Counted from the stretch's first letter, positions 48,669-57,895 are shown. The stretch is 64,000 nucleotides of DNA from CALJUZ01 sp003387805 (GCA_937975235.1 CALJUZ010000001.1:24235-88234), one strand, 5' to 3'. Notes: generated from the letters alone by a model not told the origin. A program made the numbers and translations.

Positions 48669-49655
48669 GTGGCGGAAAAAACGCTTCTTGAAGCCATCAA
48701 CGAGGCTTTGGCGGAGGAGATGCGCCGCGACGAACGGGTCTTCGTCCTGGGGCAGGACGTGGGCCGGCGCGGCGGCGTCTTCCGGGTGACGCAAGGTCTC
48801 ATCGACGAGTTCGGCCCCCAGCGGGTTTTGGACACGCCGCTGACCGAATCGCTCATCGTCGGCGCGGCCATCGGCGCGGCGGGGTACGGGATGCGCCCGG
48901 TGGCCGAGATCCAGTTCGCGGATTTTATCCACCCGGCCATGGACCAGATCATCAACGAGGCGGCCAAAATCCGCTACCGGTCCAACGGCGCCTGGAGCTG
49001 CCCTATGGTCGTGCGGGCGCCTTTCGGCGGCGGCGTGCACGGCGCTCTCTACCATTCGCAAAGCGTGGAGGCTTTGTTCCACCACGTGCCGGGCCTTAAG
49101 ATCGTCATTCCTTCCACCCCCTACGATGCGAAAGGGCTGCTCAAGGCGGCGATCCGAGACGAGGATCCCGTCTTGTTTTTTGAGCACAAGAAGGGCTACC
49201 GGCTCTGGCGCGGGGAGGTGCCGGAGGAGGACTACGTCATTCCTCTGGGCAAAGCCGACGTCAAGCGGCCGGGCAAAGACCTGACGGTCATCACCTACGG
49301 CTGGAACGTGCACCTGTGCCTGGAGGCGGCCGAGCGGCTGGCCCGGGAAGACGGCTTTGAGGCCGAAGTCATCGACCTGCGCACCGTCGCGCCGCTGGAC
49401 CGGGAGACCATCGTCGCGTCGGTCAAGAAGACCGGGCGGGTCATGATCTCCCACGAGGACACCAAGACCGGCGGCATCGGCGCGGAAGTGAGCGCGATCA
49501 TCGCGGAGGAGGCGCTGTTTTACCTGGACGCGCCCATCCAGCGGGTGGCGCCGCCCGACGTGCCCGCGATGCCGTACAACAGCGTCCTTGAGAAGGCGTT
49601 CATGCCGTCGGCGGAGCAGCAGTACGAGGCCATGCGGGAATTGGCCCGCTTCTAG
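48669..49655 (+). CDS. bkdAB: Branched-chain 2-oxoacid dehydrogenase E1 beta
   Basis: 328 aa; forms the alpha2beta2 E1 with the preceding gene. GQDVGRRGGVFRVTQGL, EIQFADFIHPAMDQI and the HGALYHSQSVEALFHHVPG loop are typical of BkdAB-type subunits. GTG start after AAGGAGG, 15 nt behind E1 alpha. Confidence 0.93.
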   Translation: MAEKTLLEAINEALAEEMRRDERVFVLGQDVGRRGGVFRVTQGLIDEFGPQRVLDTPLTESLIVGAAIGAAGYGMRPVAEIQFADFIHPAMDQIINEAAKIRYRSNGAWSCPMVVRAPFGGGVHGALYHSQSVEALFHHVPGLKIVIPSTPYDAKGLLKAAIRDEDPVLFFEHKKGYRLWRGEVPEEDYVIPLGKADVKRPGKDLTVITYGWNVHLCLEAAERLAREDGFEAEVIDLRTVAPLDRETIVASVKKTGRVMISHEDTKTGGIGAEVSAIIAEEALFYLDAPIQRVAPPDVPAMPYNSVLEKAFMPSAEQQYEAMRELARF

Positions 49656-49676
49656 AAACGGGGGAGGAGGGCCGCC

Positions 49677-51002
49677 GTGGCACGGAAAGTGATTACCATG
49701 CCCCAGCTGGGCGAGAGCGTCGTGGAAGGGACCGTGGGCGCCTGGCTCAAGTCGGTGGGTGACGAGGTCCAGCGGTTCGAGCCTTTGCTGGAAGTTGTGA
49801 CGGACAAAGTGAACACGGAAATTCCGTCGGAGTTCGCCGGCGTCTTGCGGGAGATCTTGGTGGAGGAAGGCGCGACCGTGCAGGTGGGCACGCCGCTGTG
49901 CGTCATCGAGACGGCCGACGCGGAGACGGCCGAGGAAGGGGCACCGGCCGGCGAGCCGGCCGCGGAGGCCGAGGCCGGGCGGCCCGGCGCGGCCCGGCCC
50001 GAGGCGGCTGCGACCGTCGCGGCGGAACCCGCCCGGGCCGCCGCCACGCCCGAGGGGCTGCCGCGCGGGCTGTACTCGCCGCTGGTCCGGCGCCTGGCGA
50101 AAGAGCACGGCGTCGATTTGCGGCAAGTGACGGGCACGGGCGCCGGCGGGCGCGTCACCAAGGCGGACGTGCTGGCGTTCGTGGAAAGGCGCGAGCGGGC
50201 CGCGGCGCCGGCCGCGGCGCCGAGCGCGGCCGCGCCGACAGGGCCGGCCTCTCCGGCTGCTGCCGCCGCGCCGGCGGGGGCCTTGCCGCCGGTGGCCGTG
50301 GAGCCGGGCGACGAAATCATCACGCCCGATCCGATGCGCAGCGCCATCGCCCGCCACATGGTGGCCAGCAAGCAGACGGCGCCCCACGCGTGGATGATGA
50401 TGGAGGCCGACGTGAGCGGACTGGTCGCGCTGCGGGAAGCCCACAAGGCGGCCTTCGCCGCCCAGGAGGGCGTGCCGCTGACCTTCGTGCCGTTTTTCGT
50501 CAAGGCGGTGGTGGACAGCCTGAAGCAGTTCCCGCATCTCAACGCCGCCTGGCAGGATGAGCGCATCGTGGTGAAGAAGCGCATCAACGTCGGCATCGCG
50601 GTGGGGCTGGAGGAGGGCTTGGTCGTCCCCGTCATTCACGACGCGGACCGGCTCAGCATCGCGGGCCTGGCCCACGCGGTGGCCGACCTGGCCGAACGGG
50701 CCCGGGCGGGGAAGCTGCGCCTGGAGGACGTCCAGGGCGGCACCATCACCGTCAACAACACCGGCGCCTTCGGCTCGGTGGCGTCGTACCCGATTATCAA
50801 CCAGCCCCAGGCGGCCATTATTACGATGGAGGCCGTCCGCCGCACGCCGGTGGCGGTGGGCGACGCCATCGCCATTCGCTCGGTGATGAACATGTGCATC
50901 TCGTTCGATCACCGGGTGACCGACGGGCTGTACGCAGGGCGCTTCCTGCAGTCGGTAAAGCAGCGGCTGGAGAGCTACGGCCCTGACACCGCGCTGTACT
51001 GA
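49677..51002 (+). CDS. bkdB: Branched-chain 2-oxoacid dehydrogenase E2 (dihydrolipoyl acyltransferase)
   Basis: 441 aa in three domains. The lipoyl domain has K44 in VTDKVNTE, the lipoylation site. An Ala/Pro/Glu linker leads to the peripheral-subunit-binding domain (SPLVRRLAKEHGVDL). The catalytic domain ends with FDHRVTDG (H412, D416). GTG start after GGAGGAGGG. No E3 (lipoamide dehydrogenase) gene is in the window, so E3 must be shared or elsewhere. lipA follows directly. Confidence 0.94.
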   Translation: MARKVITMPQLGESVVEGTVGAWLKSVGDEVQRFEPLLEVVTDKVNTEIPSEFAGVLREILVEEGATVQVGTPLCVIETADAETAEEGAPAGEPAAEAEAGRPGAARPEAAATVAAEPARAAATPEGLPRGLYSPLVRRLAKEHGVDLRQVTGTGAGGRVTKADVLAFVERRERAAAPAAAPSAAAPTGPASPAAAAAPAGALPPVAVEPGDEIITPDPMRSAIARHMVASKQTAPHAWMMMEADVSGLVALREAHKAAFAAQEGVPLTFVPFFVKAVVDSLKQFPHLNAAWQDERIVVKKRINVGIAVGLEEGLVVPVIHDADRLSIAGLAHAVADLAERARAGKLRLEDVQGGTITVNNTGAFGSVASYPIINQPQAAIITMEAVRRTPVAVGDAIAIRSVMNMCISFDHRVTDGLYAGRFLQSVKQRLESYGPDTALY

Positions 51003-51026
51003 GGCCCCGGATAGGAGTGGATGTCG

Positions 51027-52037
51027 ATGGAGCGAGAACTGCCGTTGGTGTCCGTCAACGGTTTGCCGACGGAGCACGCCGGCGCCGCCGCGCCCGAGGC
51101 CGGCGCGGCCGGAGCGGCGGGCGGCCCGGCGCTGAGGACGCGGCCGCCCCGCCGGTCGGCCAACTACAGCCGCACGGGCAAGCCCGAGTGGCTGCGCATC
51201 CGGGCCACCATGGGGCCCAACTACCGCCGCCTGAAAAACATGATGCGGGGCCTGGCGCTGCACACCGTGTGCGAGGAGGCCCAGTGCCCCAACATGTTCG
51301 AGTGCTGGGAGAGCGGCACGGCCACGTTCATGATTTTGGGCGACATCTGCACGCGGGCGTGCGGCTTCTGCGCGGTCAAGTCGGGCAGGCCCACGGAGCT
51401 GGACTGGGCCGAACCCGCCCGCGTGGCCGAAGCCGTCAAGGCCATGGGCCTGAAGCACGCGGTGATTACGTCGGTGACGCGGGACGACCTGCTCAACGGC
51501 GGCGCGGAAATTTTCCACAACACCATCAAGGCCGTCCGGGAAGTGAGCCCGGGCACCAGCATCGAGGTGCTCATTCCGGACTTCCAGGGCAACTGGGAAG
51601 CGCTGAAGATTACGATGGACGCGCGGCCGGAGATTCTAAACCACAACATGGAAACGGTGCCGCGCCTGTATCCGTGGGTGCGTCCCAAGGCCGTTTACGA
51701 GCAGTCGCTGGAGCTGCTGCGCCGGGCCAAGGAAATGGATCCGGACGTATTGACCAAGACCGGCATTATGGTCGGCCTGGGCGAGACGCTGGAGGAAATC
51801 GAGCAGGTGATGCGCGACGTGCACGCGGCGGGCGTGGACATTATGACCATCGGGCAGTACCTGCGGCCGTCCGTCAAGCATTTGCCCGTGGAGAAGTACT
51901 ACACGCCCGAGGAGTTTGACCAGCTGAAGCGCATGGGCGAGGCCATCGGCATTCCCCACGTGGAGTCGGGGCCGCTGGTACGCAGCTCCTACCACGCGCG
52001 GGAGCAGTTCGAGAAGCTGGGTGGCGTCACGGTATGA
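51027..52037 (+). CDS. lipA: Lipoyl synthase
   Basis: Radical-SAM enzyme that inserts two sulfurs into octanoyl-lysine. The auxiliary cluster ligands C82, C87, C93 (CEEAQCPNMFEC) and the radical-SAM ligands C108, C112, C115 (CTRACGFC) are all there, as is the C-terminal RSSYHA serine. 336 aa from ATG 51027, 9 nt after AGGAG; ATG 51021 is also possible. The N-terminal 25 residues are a Gly/Ala-rich extension. Follows bkdB and overlaps lipB by 4 nt. Confidence 0.97.
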   Translation: MERELPLVSVNGLPTEHAGAAAPEAGAAGAAGGPALRTRPPRRSANYSRTGKPEWLRIRATMGPNYRRLKNMMRGLALHTVCEEAQCPNMFECWESGTATFMILGDICTRACGFCAVKSGRPTELDWAEPARVAEAVKAMGLKHAVITSVTRDDLLNGGAEIFHNTIKAVREVSPGTSIEVLIPDFQGNWEALKITMDARPEILNHNMETVPRLYPWVRPKAVYEQSLELLRRAKEMDPDVLTKTGIMVGLGETLEEIEQVMRDVHAAGVDIMTIGQYLRPSVKHLPVEKYYTPEEFDQLKRMGEAIGIPHVESGPLVRSSYHAREQFEKLGGVTV

Positions 52038-52837
52038 CCGTCGGCTCGGCGCGAAACGTGAACGAACGGGCCTCCGGGGGCGCCGCGCCGCGGCCCCTTT
52101 GCTGGGCCGTTGACTTGGGCACGTTTCACTACGGCCGGGCGTGGGATTTGCAAGGCGGGCTCGTCCGGGCCCGCCTGGCCGATGAAGTGCCGGACCTGCT
52201 TTTGTTCGTGGAGCACCCCCACGTCTACACGCTGGGCCGGGCCGGCGACGACCGGCACGTCTTGTGGGACCGGCGGCTGCTGGCCCAGCGGGGCGTGGAG
52301 ATTTACCACGTGGACCGGGGCGGCGACGTCACGTATCACGGCCCCGGCCAGGCGGTGGGGTATCCCATCATCGCGCTGCGCCGGCACGGGCTGGACGCCC
52401 ACCGGTATTTGCGCGACCTGGAGGAAGTGCTCATTCGCGCGCTGGCCGAGTTCGGCATCCGCGGCGGGCGCGTGCCCGGCATGACGGGCGTGTGGGTGGA
52501 CAACGCCAAAATCGCCGCCATCGGCGTCAAGTTCACCCGCTGGGTGACGAGCCACGGCTTCGCCCTCAACGTCAACACGGACCTGAGCTACTTCGAAGGC
52601 ATTATCCCGTGCGGACTGAGCAACCGCAACGTCACGTCCATGCAGGAGCTTTTGGGCCGGACGGTGGCGATGGCGGACGTGCACGCCGCGCTGCGGCGGC
52701 AGTTCGCGGCCGTGTTCGGCCTGGACGTGCAGCCCCAGCCCGTGGAGCTGCTGCGGCCGTGGCTCCAGGAGACGGGCGGCGCGCCGGGCCGCGGGAGCGC
52801 CCGCGCCGGGGCCGAGTCCGGACGAAGGCGAGCGTGA
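52034..52837 (+). CDS. lipB: Octanoyl-ACP:protein N-octanoyltransferase
   Basis: Transfers octanoate from ACP to E2 lysines. RGGDVTYHGPGQ, the catalytic K159 in KIAAIGVK and the nucleophile C193 in IPCGLSNRNVTS are intact. 267 aa with a short Arg/Gly-rich tail. ATG overlaps the lipA stop (ATGA). The bkdB-lipA-lipB order couples the lipoylated protein to its modification enzymes. Confidence 0.95.
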   Translation: MTVGSARNVNERASGGAAPRPLCWAVDLGTFHYGRAWDLQGGLVRARLADEVPDLLLFVEHPHVYTLGRAGDDRHVLWDRRLLAQRGVEIYHVDRGGDVTYHGPGQAVGYPIIALRRHGLDAHRYLRDLEEVLIRALAEFGIRGGRVPGMTGVWVDNAKIAAIGVKFTRWVTSHGFALNVNTDLSYFEGIIPCGLSNRNVTSMQELLGRTVAMADVHAALRRQFAAVFGLDVQPQPVELLRPWLQETGGAPGRGSARAGAESGRRRA

Positions 52838-52841
52838 AGGG

Positions 52842-53870
52842 ATGCAGAGGGACCTGGCCGATGCCAACTCGACGATAACCGCCGTCCAAGGCGTGCGCGT
52901 CGGGCACTGGACGGAACACCGGGCCCTGACGGGCTGCACCGTCGTGCTGTTCGACGGGCGGGCCGTGGCCGCGGTGGACGTGCGGGGCGGCGGTCCCGGC
53001 ACCCGGGAGACGGATCTGCTGGCGCCGGGGCGGCTGGTGCGCCGCATCGACGCGGTGCTCCTGACCGGCGGCAGCGCCTTCGGGCTGGCGGCCGCCGACG
53101 GGGTCATGCGGTGGCTGGAGGAGCGGGGCCTGGGCTACGACACCGGCGTCGCGCGGGTGCCCATCGTTCCGGCCGCCGTCGTGTTTGACCTAGGCGTAGG
53201 GGATCAACACGTGCGGCCCGGGCCCGATGCGGGCTACGCCGCGTGCGAGGCGGCGTCCGCGGCGCCCGTGGCCGAGGGCGGCGTGGGCGCCGGCACCGGC
53301 GCGACGGTGGGGAAGTGGGCGGGCCCGCAGTACGCGATGAAAGGCGGCCTGGGCAGCAGCGCGCTGCCCGTGCCCGGCGGCGGCACCGTCGGCGCGCTGG
53401 CCGTAGTCAACGCGGTGGGCGACATCGTGGACCCGCTGGACGGCCGTCTCGTCGCGGGGGCGTACGACAGGGAGAAGCAGGCCTTCTTGACGCTGAAGGC
53501 GGCCCGGGCGGCGTCGCCCTTCGGCGGGTCCGGGAAGCCGGCGCCGCCGGCGACCAACACCGTCATCGCGGTGGTGGCCACGGACGTCGTGCTCTCGAAG
53601 GAGGCGCTGTACCGCGTCGCGCAGATGGCCCACGACGGCATCGCCCGCACCGTCTATCCCGCGCACACGCCCTGGGACGGGGACACGGTTTTCGCCGTCT
53701 CCACCGAGCGCGTCGGCGCGCCGTCGGCGCCGGGCCGGGAAGAGATGGAACAGGTGGGCGTCATCGGCGCCCTGGCTGCCGAGGCGCTGGCCCTGGCCGT
53801 TTTGCGCGGCGTGCGGGCGGCCCGGGACGCGGGCGGGCTGCCGGCGGCGCGATCACTGCCTCGCGGCTAG
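52842..53870 (+). CDS. P1 family (S58, DmpA/NylC-like) peptidase
   Basis: N-terminal-nucleophile fold protein of the DmpA/NylC family, 342 aa. VQGVRVGHW, TGGSAFGLAAADG, GTGATVGKWAG and the cleavage-site region TNTVIAVVATD are typical; an Asn-Thr self-cleavage would free a catalytic Thr. Members act as aminopeptidases, amidases or nylon-oligomer hydrolases, so the substrate is open. It follows lipB by 4 nt and ends tail-to-tail on coaBC, sharing a CTAG between stop codons. Confidence 0.87.
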   Translation: MQRDLADANSTITAVQGVRVGHWTEHRALTGCTVVLFDGRAVAAVDVRGGGPGTRETDLLAPGRLVRRIDAVLLTGGSAFGLAAADGVMRWLEERGLGYDTGVARVPIVPAAVVFDLGVGDQHVRPGPDAGYAACEAASAAPVAEGGVGAGTGATVGKWAGPQYAMKGGLGSSALPVPGGGTVGALAVVNAVGDIVDPLDGRLVAGAYDREKQAFLTLKAARAASPFGGSGKPAPPATNTVIAVVATDVVLSKEALYRVAQMAHDGIARTVYPAHTPWDGDTVFAVSTERVGAPSAPGREEMEQVGVIGALAAEALALAVLRGVRAARDAGGLPAARSLPRG

Positions 53871-55072
53871 TCCAACAGCGCTTTGACCCGGTCCAGCAGC
53901 GCGTGCGCGACCTCGATCTTGGGCATGGTCGGCAACGCCTCCACGTCTCCCGACGCGTGGATGATGGTCACCCGGTTGGTGTCCGCGTCGAACCCGCTGT
54001 CGGGCGCGGTGACGTCGTTGGCCGCGATGATGGCCAGCCCTTTCTCCAGCAGCTTGGCGCGCGCGTTTTCCAGCACGTTTTCCGTCTCGGCGGCGAAGCC
54101 CACCTTCACCACCGGCGCGTCCACCGACGCGAGGATGTCGGGATTGCGCACCAGCCGCAATTCCAGCACGCCGTCGGCGTTGCGCTTTTTGATTTTCTGC
54201 GGGGCCGCCGCGGCCGGACGGTAGTCGGCCACGGCCGCGGCCATGATGAGCGCGTCCGCGCCCCGCACCGCCTCGGCCACCGCGGCCTGCATCTCCAGCG
54301 CGGTGGCGACGCGGCGCACGTCGACGCCCGCGGCCGCCTGCACCGGCGGCGGCGTGGTGGTGATCAGCGTCACCCGGGCGCCCCGGTCGCGGGCCGCTTC
54401 CGCGATGGCGTGGCCCATCTTGCCCGACGAGCGGTTGGTGATGAAGCGCACCGGGTCCACGGGCTCGCGGGTGCCGCCCGCGGTGACGACGATGCGCCGG
54501 CCCGCCAGATCGCCACTTAGGCCCAGCACGTGGCGCACGGTCCCGATGATGACGTCCAGGTCCGCCAGCCGCCCTTTGCCCACCAGGCCCGACGCGAGCC
54601 GGCCTTCCTCGGGCTCCACGATGACGGCGCCGCGCTGTTTCAGAAGGGCCAGATTGGCCTGCGTCGCGGGATGGTCGAACATGTTGTGCTCCATGGCGGG
54701 GCAGAGGATCATAGGCGCGGACACCGACAAGGCGAGGGTGGTCACCGGGTTGTCCGCCAGCCCGTGGGCCAGGGCCGCGACGGTGTTGGCCGTGGCGGGC
54801 GCCACCACGAAGGCGTCGGCCTGCTGCGCCAGCGCGACGTGGTCCACCGCGATGTCCGACGTCGGGGCGAACAAGTCGGTGATGACCGGCCGGTGCGTCA
54901 GGCTCTGAAAGGTCAGCGGCGCCACGAAGCGGGCCGCCGCGGGCGTCATGGCCACCTGTACGGCCGCGCCCAGCTGCAGCAGGCGGCTGGTCAGCTCGGC
55001 GGCCTTGTACGCCGCGATGCTGCCCGAGACGCCCAGCACGATGGTTTTTCCGGACAAAGGCGGCCGGCTCAT
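53867..55072 (-). CDS. coaBC: Phosphopantothenoylcysteine decarboxylase / synthase
   Basis: Bifunctional CoA-synthesis enzyme, 401 aa. CoaC half: GVSGSIAAYKA flavin-binding start, the His of VDHVALAQQADA and CPAMEHNM. CoaB half: VTAGGTREPVDPVRF, NRSSGKMGHA and the MAAAVADYRP loop. ATG start overlaps the coaX stop by 4 nt. coaX and coaBC form a leftward CoA operon. Confidence 0.96.
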   Translation of the reverse strand: MSRPPLSGKTIVLGVSGSIAAYKAAELTSRLLQLGAAVQVAMTPAAARFVAPLTFQSLTHRPVITDLFAPTSDIAVDHVALAQQADAFVVAPATANTVAALAHGLADNPVTTLALSVSAPMILCPAMEHNMFDHPATQANLALLKQRGAVIVEPEEGRLASGLVGKGRLADLDVIIGTVRHVLGLSGDLAGRRIVVTAGGTREPVDPVRFITNRSSGKMGHAIAEAARDRGARVTLITTTPPPVQAAAGVDVRRVATALEMQAAVAEAVRGADALIMAAAVADYRPAAAAPQKIKKRNADGVLELRLVRNPDILASVDAPVVKVGFAAETENVLENARAKLLEKGLAIIAANDVTAPDSGFDADTNRVTIIHASGDVEALPTMPKIEVAHALLDRVKALLD

Positions 55073-55899
55073 GCGTTCAGCCCTCCGTGCACCGGCAGGC
55101 CCCGGGGCGCGCCGTATCCCGGGTGGTTGCGCACGTACAGCAGGCGCAGGCCTTCCAGGGTCAGGTGCGGGTCCAGGATGTCCACCACGCCGCTGTAGCG
55201 GGCGATGGCGGGCGCGAGGCCGCCGGTGGCGATGACCCGGGGCTCCGCGTCGGTTTCCTTGCGGAGCTCCTCCTTGAGCTGGTGGATCAGCCCCCGCACC
55301 AGTCCGACGTAGCCGTACACCGTGCCCGACTGCATCGCGTGCACCGTGTTGCGGCCGATGGGCGAAGGCGGCGGCACCAGCTCCACGCGCGGCAGCTTGG
55401 CGGCCCGCTCGAACAGCGCCTCGGATGCGATCTGCACCCCCGGTGCGATGGCGCCGCCCATGTACGCGCCGTCGGCCGAGATGACGTCGAAGGTGGTGGC
55501 CGTGCCCAGGTCAACAACGATGGCCGGCCCGCCGTAGCGGTCGCTGCACGCCACCGCGTTGGCGATGCGGTCCGCGCCCACTTCCGCGGGGTTGTCGACG
55601 AGAATTTTCAGGCCCGTGTCGCCGTGGGACGCGCTGACGCGGTAGGGCTGCAGGCCGAACAAGTTTTGCACCACCTCTTCGTAGGGAGCCTGCAGCGGCG
55701 GGACCACGTTGCCTATAACCACCGCGTCCACTTCCACCGGCGAGTGGCCCGCCCGCTGAAACAAACTGTCGATTTGAATTTCGTATTCGGCCGCCGTGCG
55801 GTGAATGTCCGTGGACAGGCTCCACGTCCGCTGCAGCTTTTCGCCGCGGAAGAGGCCGAAGGTGATGTTCGTATTGCCGATATCGATTGCGAGCAGCAT
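55069..55899 (-). CDS. coaX: Type III pantothenate kinase
   Basis: Phosphorylates pantothenate, the first committed step to CoA. DIGNTNITFG, GADRIANAVA and DLGTATTFDVI are hallmarks of CoaX. 276 aa, ATG start with AAGGATGGG. Only pantothenate kinase in the window. It is cotranscribed with coaBC. A TTGACA lies upstream but no matching -10 was found. Confidence 0.96.
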   Translation of the reverse strand: MLLAIDIGNTNITFGLFRGEKLQRTWSLSTDIHRTAAEYEIQIDSLFQRAGHSPVEVDAVVIGNVVPPLQAPYEEVVQNLFGLQPYRVSASHGDTGLKILVDNPAEVGADRIANAVACSDRYGGPAIVVDLGTATTFDVISADGAYMGGAIAPGVQIASEALFERAAKLPRVELVPPPSPIGRNTVHAMQSGTVYGYVGLVRGLIHQLKEELRKETDAEPRVIATGGLAPAIARYSGVVDILDPHLTLEGLRLLYVRNHPGYGAPRGLPVHGGLNA

Positions 55900-56056
55900 T
55901 TCATCCCATCCTTATGCCAAACGAAACCACTACACGGTATTCTGTGTCAAGGCGCGTGCTACCTTCCGCGGGCGCGGGCGTCCGTGCCGGCGTCGCGCAC
56001 GCGGCCCTGCCCGGGCCGGCCGCGGCGGCGCTCCGGCCGCTCCGCGTGGCGCGCCG

Positions 56057-56086
56057 CTGACAGAGCCGCCCCCGCTGTGGTACACT
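56057..56086 (+). promoter_or_regulatory. Sigma-A promoter of the phosphoglycerate mutase gene
   Basis: -35 CTGACA, 18-bp spacer, -10 TACACT with extended TGG. It is 38 nt from the start codon. Confidence 0.7.
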
Positions 56087-56124
56087 TCGGACAACGAATC
56101 TCGCAAGCTCACGGAGGAGACGCC

Positions 56125-57330
56125 ATGACCAACGTGGAGATTTTGCAGCAGCTGGCCGTTCCCGCGGATACGAAGCTGGTGCTCCTGGTGCTGGACGGCC
56201 TGGGCGGCCTGCCCGGCGAGGAGTCGGGGCGGACGGAGCTGGAGAGCGCCCGCACGCCCAACCTGGACCGGCTGGCCCGGCAACATTCCGTCGGCCTGGC
56301 CACGCCCCTCATCCCCGGCGTGACGCCCGGCAGCGCGCCGGCCCACCTGGCGCTCTTCGGCTACGACGCGTTCCGGTATCCCATCGGGCGGGGCGTCTTG
56401 TCCGCGGTGGGCGTGGGCCTGGACCTGCAACCTGCCGACGTGGCCACCCGGGTCAACTTCGCCACCATGCAAGACGGCGTCATCACCGACCGGCGGGCGG
56501 GCCGCATTCCGACGGAGGAAGCCGAGCGGCTGTGCCGGGCCCTCTCGGCCATCAAGATCGAAGGCGTCGACATCACCGTCAAGGCCGAGATGCAGCACCG
56601 GGCCGTCATCGTCTGGCGGGGCGAAGGGCTGTCCGCGGCCGTGTCGGACACGGACCCTCAAAAGACGGGTGCGGCGCCGCTGCCGGCCCGGGCGCTGGAG
56701 CCCGGGGCCCAGCGCATGGCCGACATCGTCAACCGGTTCGTGGCCGAGGCCAACCGGCTGCTGGCCGGCGAGCCCCGGGCCAATACGATTTTGCTGCGGG
56801 GTTTCGGCAGGCTGCCCGACATTCCGAAAATCACGGACCTGTACCGCCTGCGGGCCGCGGTCATCGCGGCGTATCCCATGTACCGGGGCCTGGCCAAGCT
56901 GGTGGGCATGGAGGAGCTGCCGGCGGGGGAGACGTTCAAAGACCAGCTCGAGTCGCTGAAGCGGGCGTGGCACGACTACGACTACTTCTTCCTGCACGTC
57001 AAAGGGACCGACGCGGCGGGGGAGGACGGCGATTTCGCCCGCAAGGCGGCGGTCATCGAAGAGGTGGACGGGCTGCTGCCGGAGCTTTTGGCGCTCAGCC
57101 CCGACGTCTTGGTCATCACGGGCGATCATTCCACGCCGTCGCGGCTTAAGGCCCACAGCTGGCATCCGGTGCCGGTGCTGCTGGCCTCCCGCTGGGCCCG
57201 GCCCAATCCGTGGATCGAAGGATTCGGCGAGTCCGACGCGGTGCGGGGCAGCCTCGGGCCCATCCGCTCGCAGGACTTGATGGGGCTCATGCTGGCCCAC
57301 GGGCTGCGGCTGCAGAAGTTCGGCGCCTGA
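56125..57330 (+). CDS. apgM: 2,3-bisphosphoglycerate-independent phosphoglycerate mutase, archaeal type
   Basis: Alkaline-phosphatase superfamily enzyme that interconverts 3- and 2-phosphoglycerate. VLDGLGG metal site, GSAPAHLALFGYD nucleophile region, HVKGTDAAGEDGD and TGDHSTPS metal ligands are in order. 401 aa from ATG 56125 with GGAGGAG. The frame is open far upstream but that part is the antisense of coaX. A related nucleotide phosphodiesterase role is unlikely given the ApgM-specific motifs. Confidence 0.93.
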   Translation: MTNVEILQQLAVPADTKLVLLVLDGLGGLPGEESGRTELESARTPNLDRLARQHSVGLATPLIPGVTPGSAPAHLALFGYDAFRYPIGRGVLSAVGVGLDLQPADVATRVNFATMQDGVITDRRAGRIPTEEAERLCRALSAIKIEGVDITVKAEMQHRAVIVWRGEGLSAAVSDTDPQKTGAAPLPARALEPGAQRMADIVNRFVAEANRLLAGEPRANTILLRGFGRLPDIPKITDLYRLRAAVIAAYPMYRGLAKLVGMEELPAGETFKDQLESLKRAWHDYDYFFLHVKGTDAAGEDGDFARKAAVIEEVDGLLPELLALSPDVLVITGDHSTPSRLKAHSWHPVPVLLASRWARPNPWIEGFGESDAVRGSLGPIRSQDLMGLMLAHGLRLQKFGA

Positions 57331-57390
57331 CCCGTCCCCGCCCCGCGGGACGGGCGCCGCACCGGCCGCGTCCTGCGCCGAATCTCGGCA

Positions 57391-57433
57391 TAAAAAGAAA
57401 CCACGCTCCCGATGGCGAGCCATCGGGAGCGTG
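57391..57433 (-). terminator. Intrinsic terminator of rnpB
   Basis: CACGCTCCCGATGG and CCATCGGGAGCGTG form a 14-bp stem with a 4-nt loop; on the minus strand it is followed by TTTCTTTTTA. It directly follows the 3' end of RNase P RNA. Confidence 0.9.
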
Positions 57434-57436
57434 CTC

Positions 57437-57803
57437 CGGCAGGCGGGACCGTAAGCCAGATTCTGTTTCCGATGGTCATCTATCTCGCCCGGAACGCCCG
57501 CTGCGGGCGCCCGAACGGTCGTCCTTTGCGGACGACTGCCCCCTACCCGCCCTCAAAGGGGCCTATTTGGGGTTGCTCGGTGGTGGGGGTTGCCAGCGTT
57601 CCACCCGCGCCGTCGCCGGCGCGGCTCGTCTCTATGGCCCTTTTATAGCTACTGCCGACCACGAGGGCCGGGTTCGCGTCCGTCGTCTTGCGACGCCCAG
57701 CCTTGCGACTGGCACCAACTTTCTGCCGGCGGAGCCGGCAGCCGAGTCTGGACTTTCCTCTAGCGGCCCGCGGGCCGCCAGCGACCATCCGTCCCACCTG
57801 CCT
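57437..57803 (-). ncRNA. rnpB: RNase P RNA, type A-like
   Basis: Catalytic RNA of RNase P, which trims tRNA 5' ends. Universally conserved elements are present: GAGGAAAGTCC near the 5' side, CAAATAGG and GGGTAG in the middle, and ACAGAATCTGGCTTA near the 3' end. Helix P1 pairs GGCAGGTGGGAC at the 5' end with GTCCCGCCTGCC at the 3' end, which sets the mature ends at about 57803 and 57437 (about 367 nt). The transcript seems to begin about 35 nt earlier, so a short leader is removed. Architecture looks like bacterial type A rather than the Bacillus type B. Confidence 0.93.
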
Positions 57804-57846
57804 TGTGGGGCGGAACGCCCGACATATCGGAACGATCCGCATTTAT

Positions 57847-57875
57847 AGTATATCATCGCCGGGGGTGTTTCACAA
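57847..57875 (-). promoter_or_regulatory. Promoter of rnpB
   Basis: Minus strand: -35 TTGTGA, 17-bp spacer, -10 TATACT with TGA before it. It overlaps the -35 of the divergent glycosyltransferase promoter. Confidence 0.75.
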
Positions 57876-57895
57876 CGGCGCGGTTTTGGTACAAT
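57867..57895 (+). promoter_or_regulatory. Promoter of the glycosyltransferase gene
   Basis: -35-like GTTTCA, 17-bp spacer, -10 TACAAT with extended TGG. The -35 overlaps that of the divergent rnpB promoter, so the two compete for RNA polymerase. Confidence 0.6.

Noticed and set aside
47886..51518. 1210-codon open frame on the minus strand
   Set aside because: Antisense shadow of the bkd genes; composition unlike any protein family.
55955..55960. TTGACA upstream of coaX (minus strand)
   Set aside because: No -10 hexamer at 16-19 bp; not reported as a promoter.
55087..56124. Long N-terminal extension of the phosphoglycerate mutase frame
   Set aside because: It is antisense to coaX and spans the promoter at 56057-56086; the family start is at 56125.
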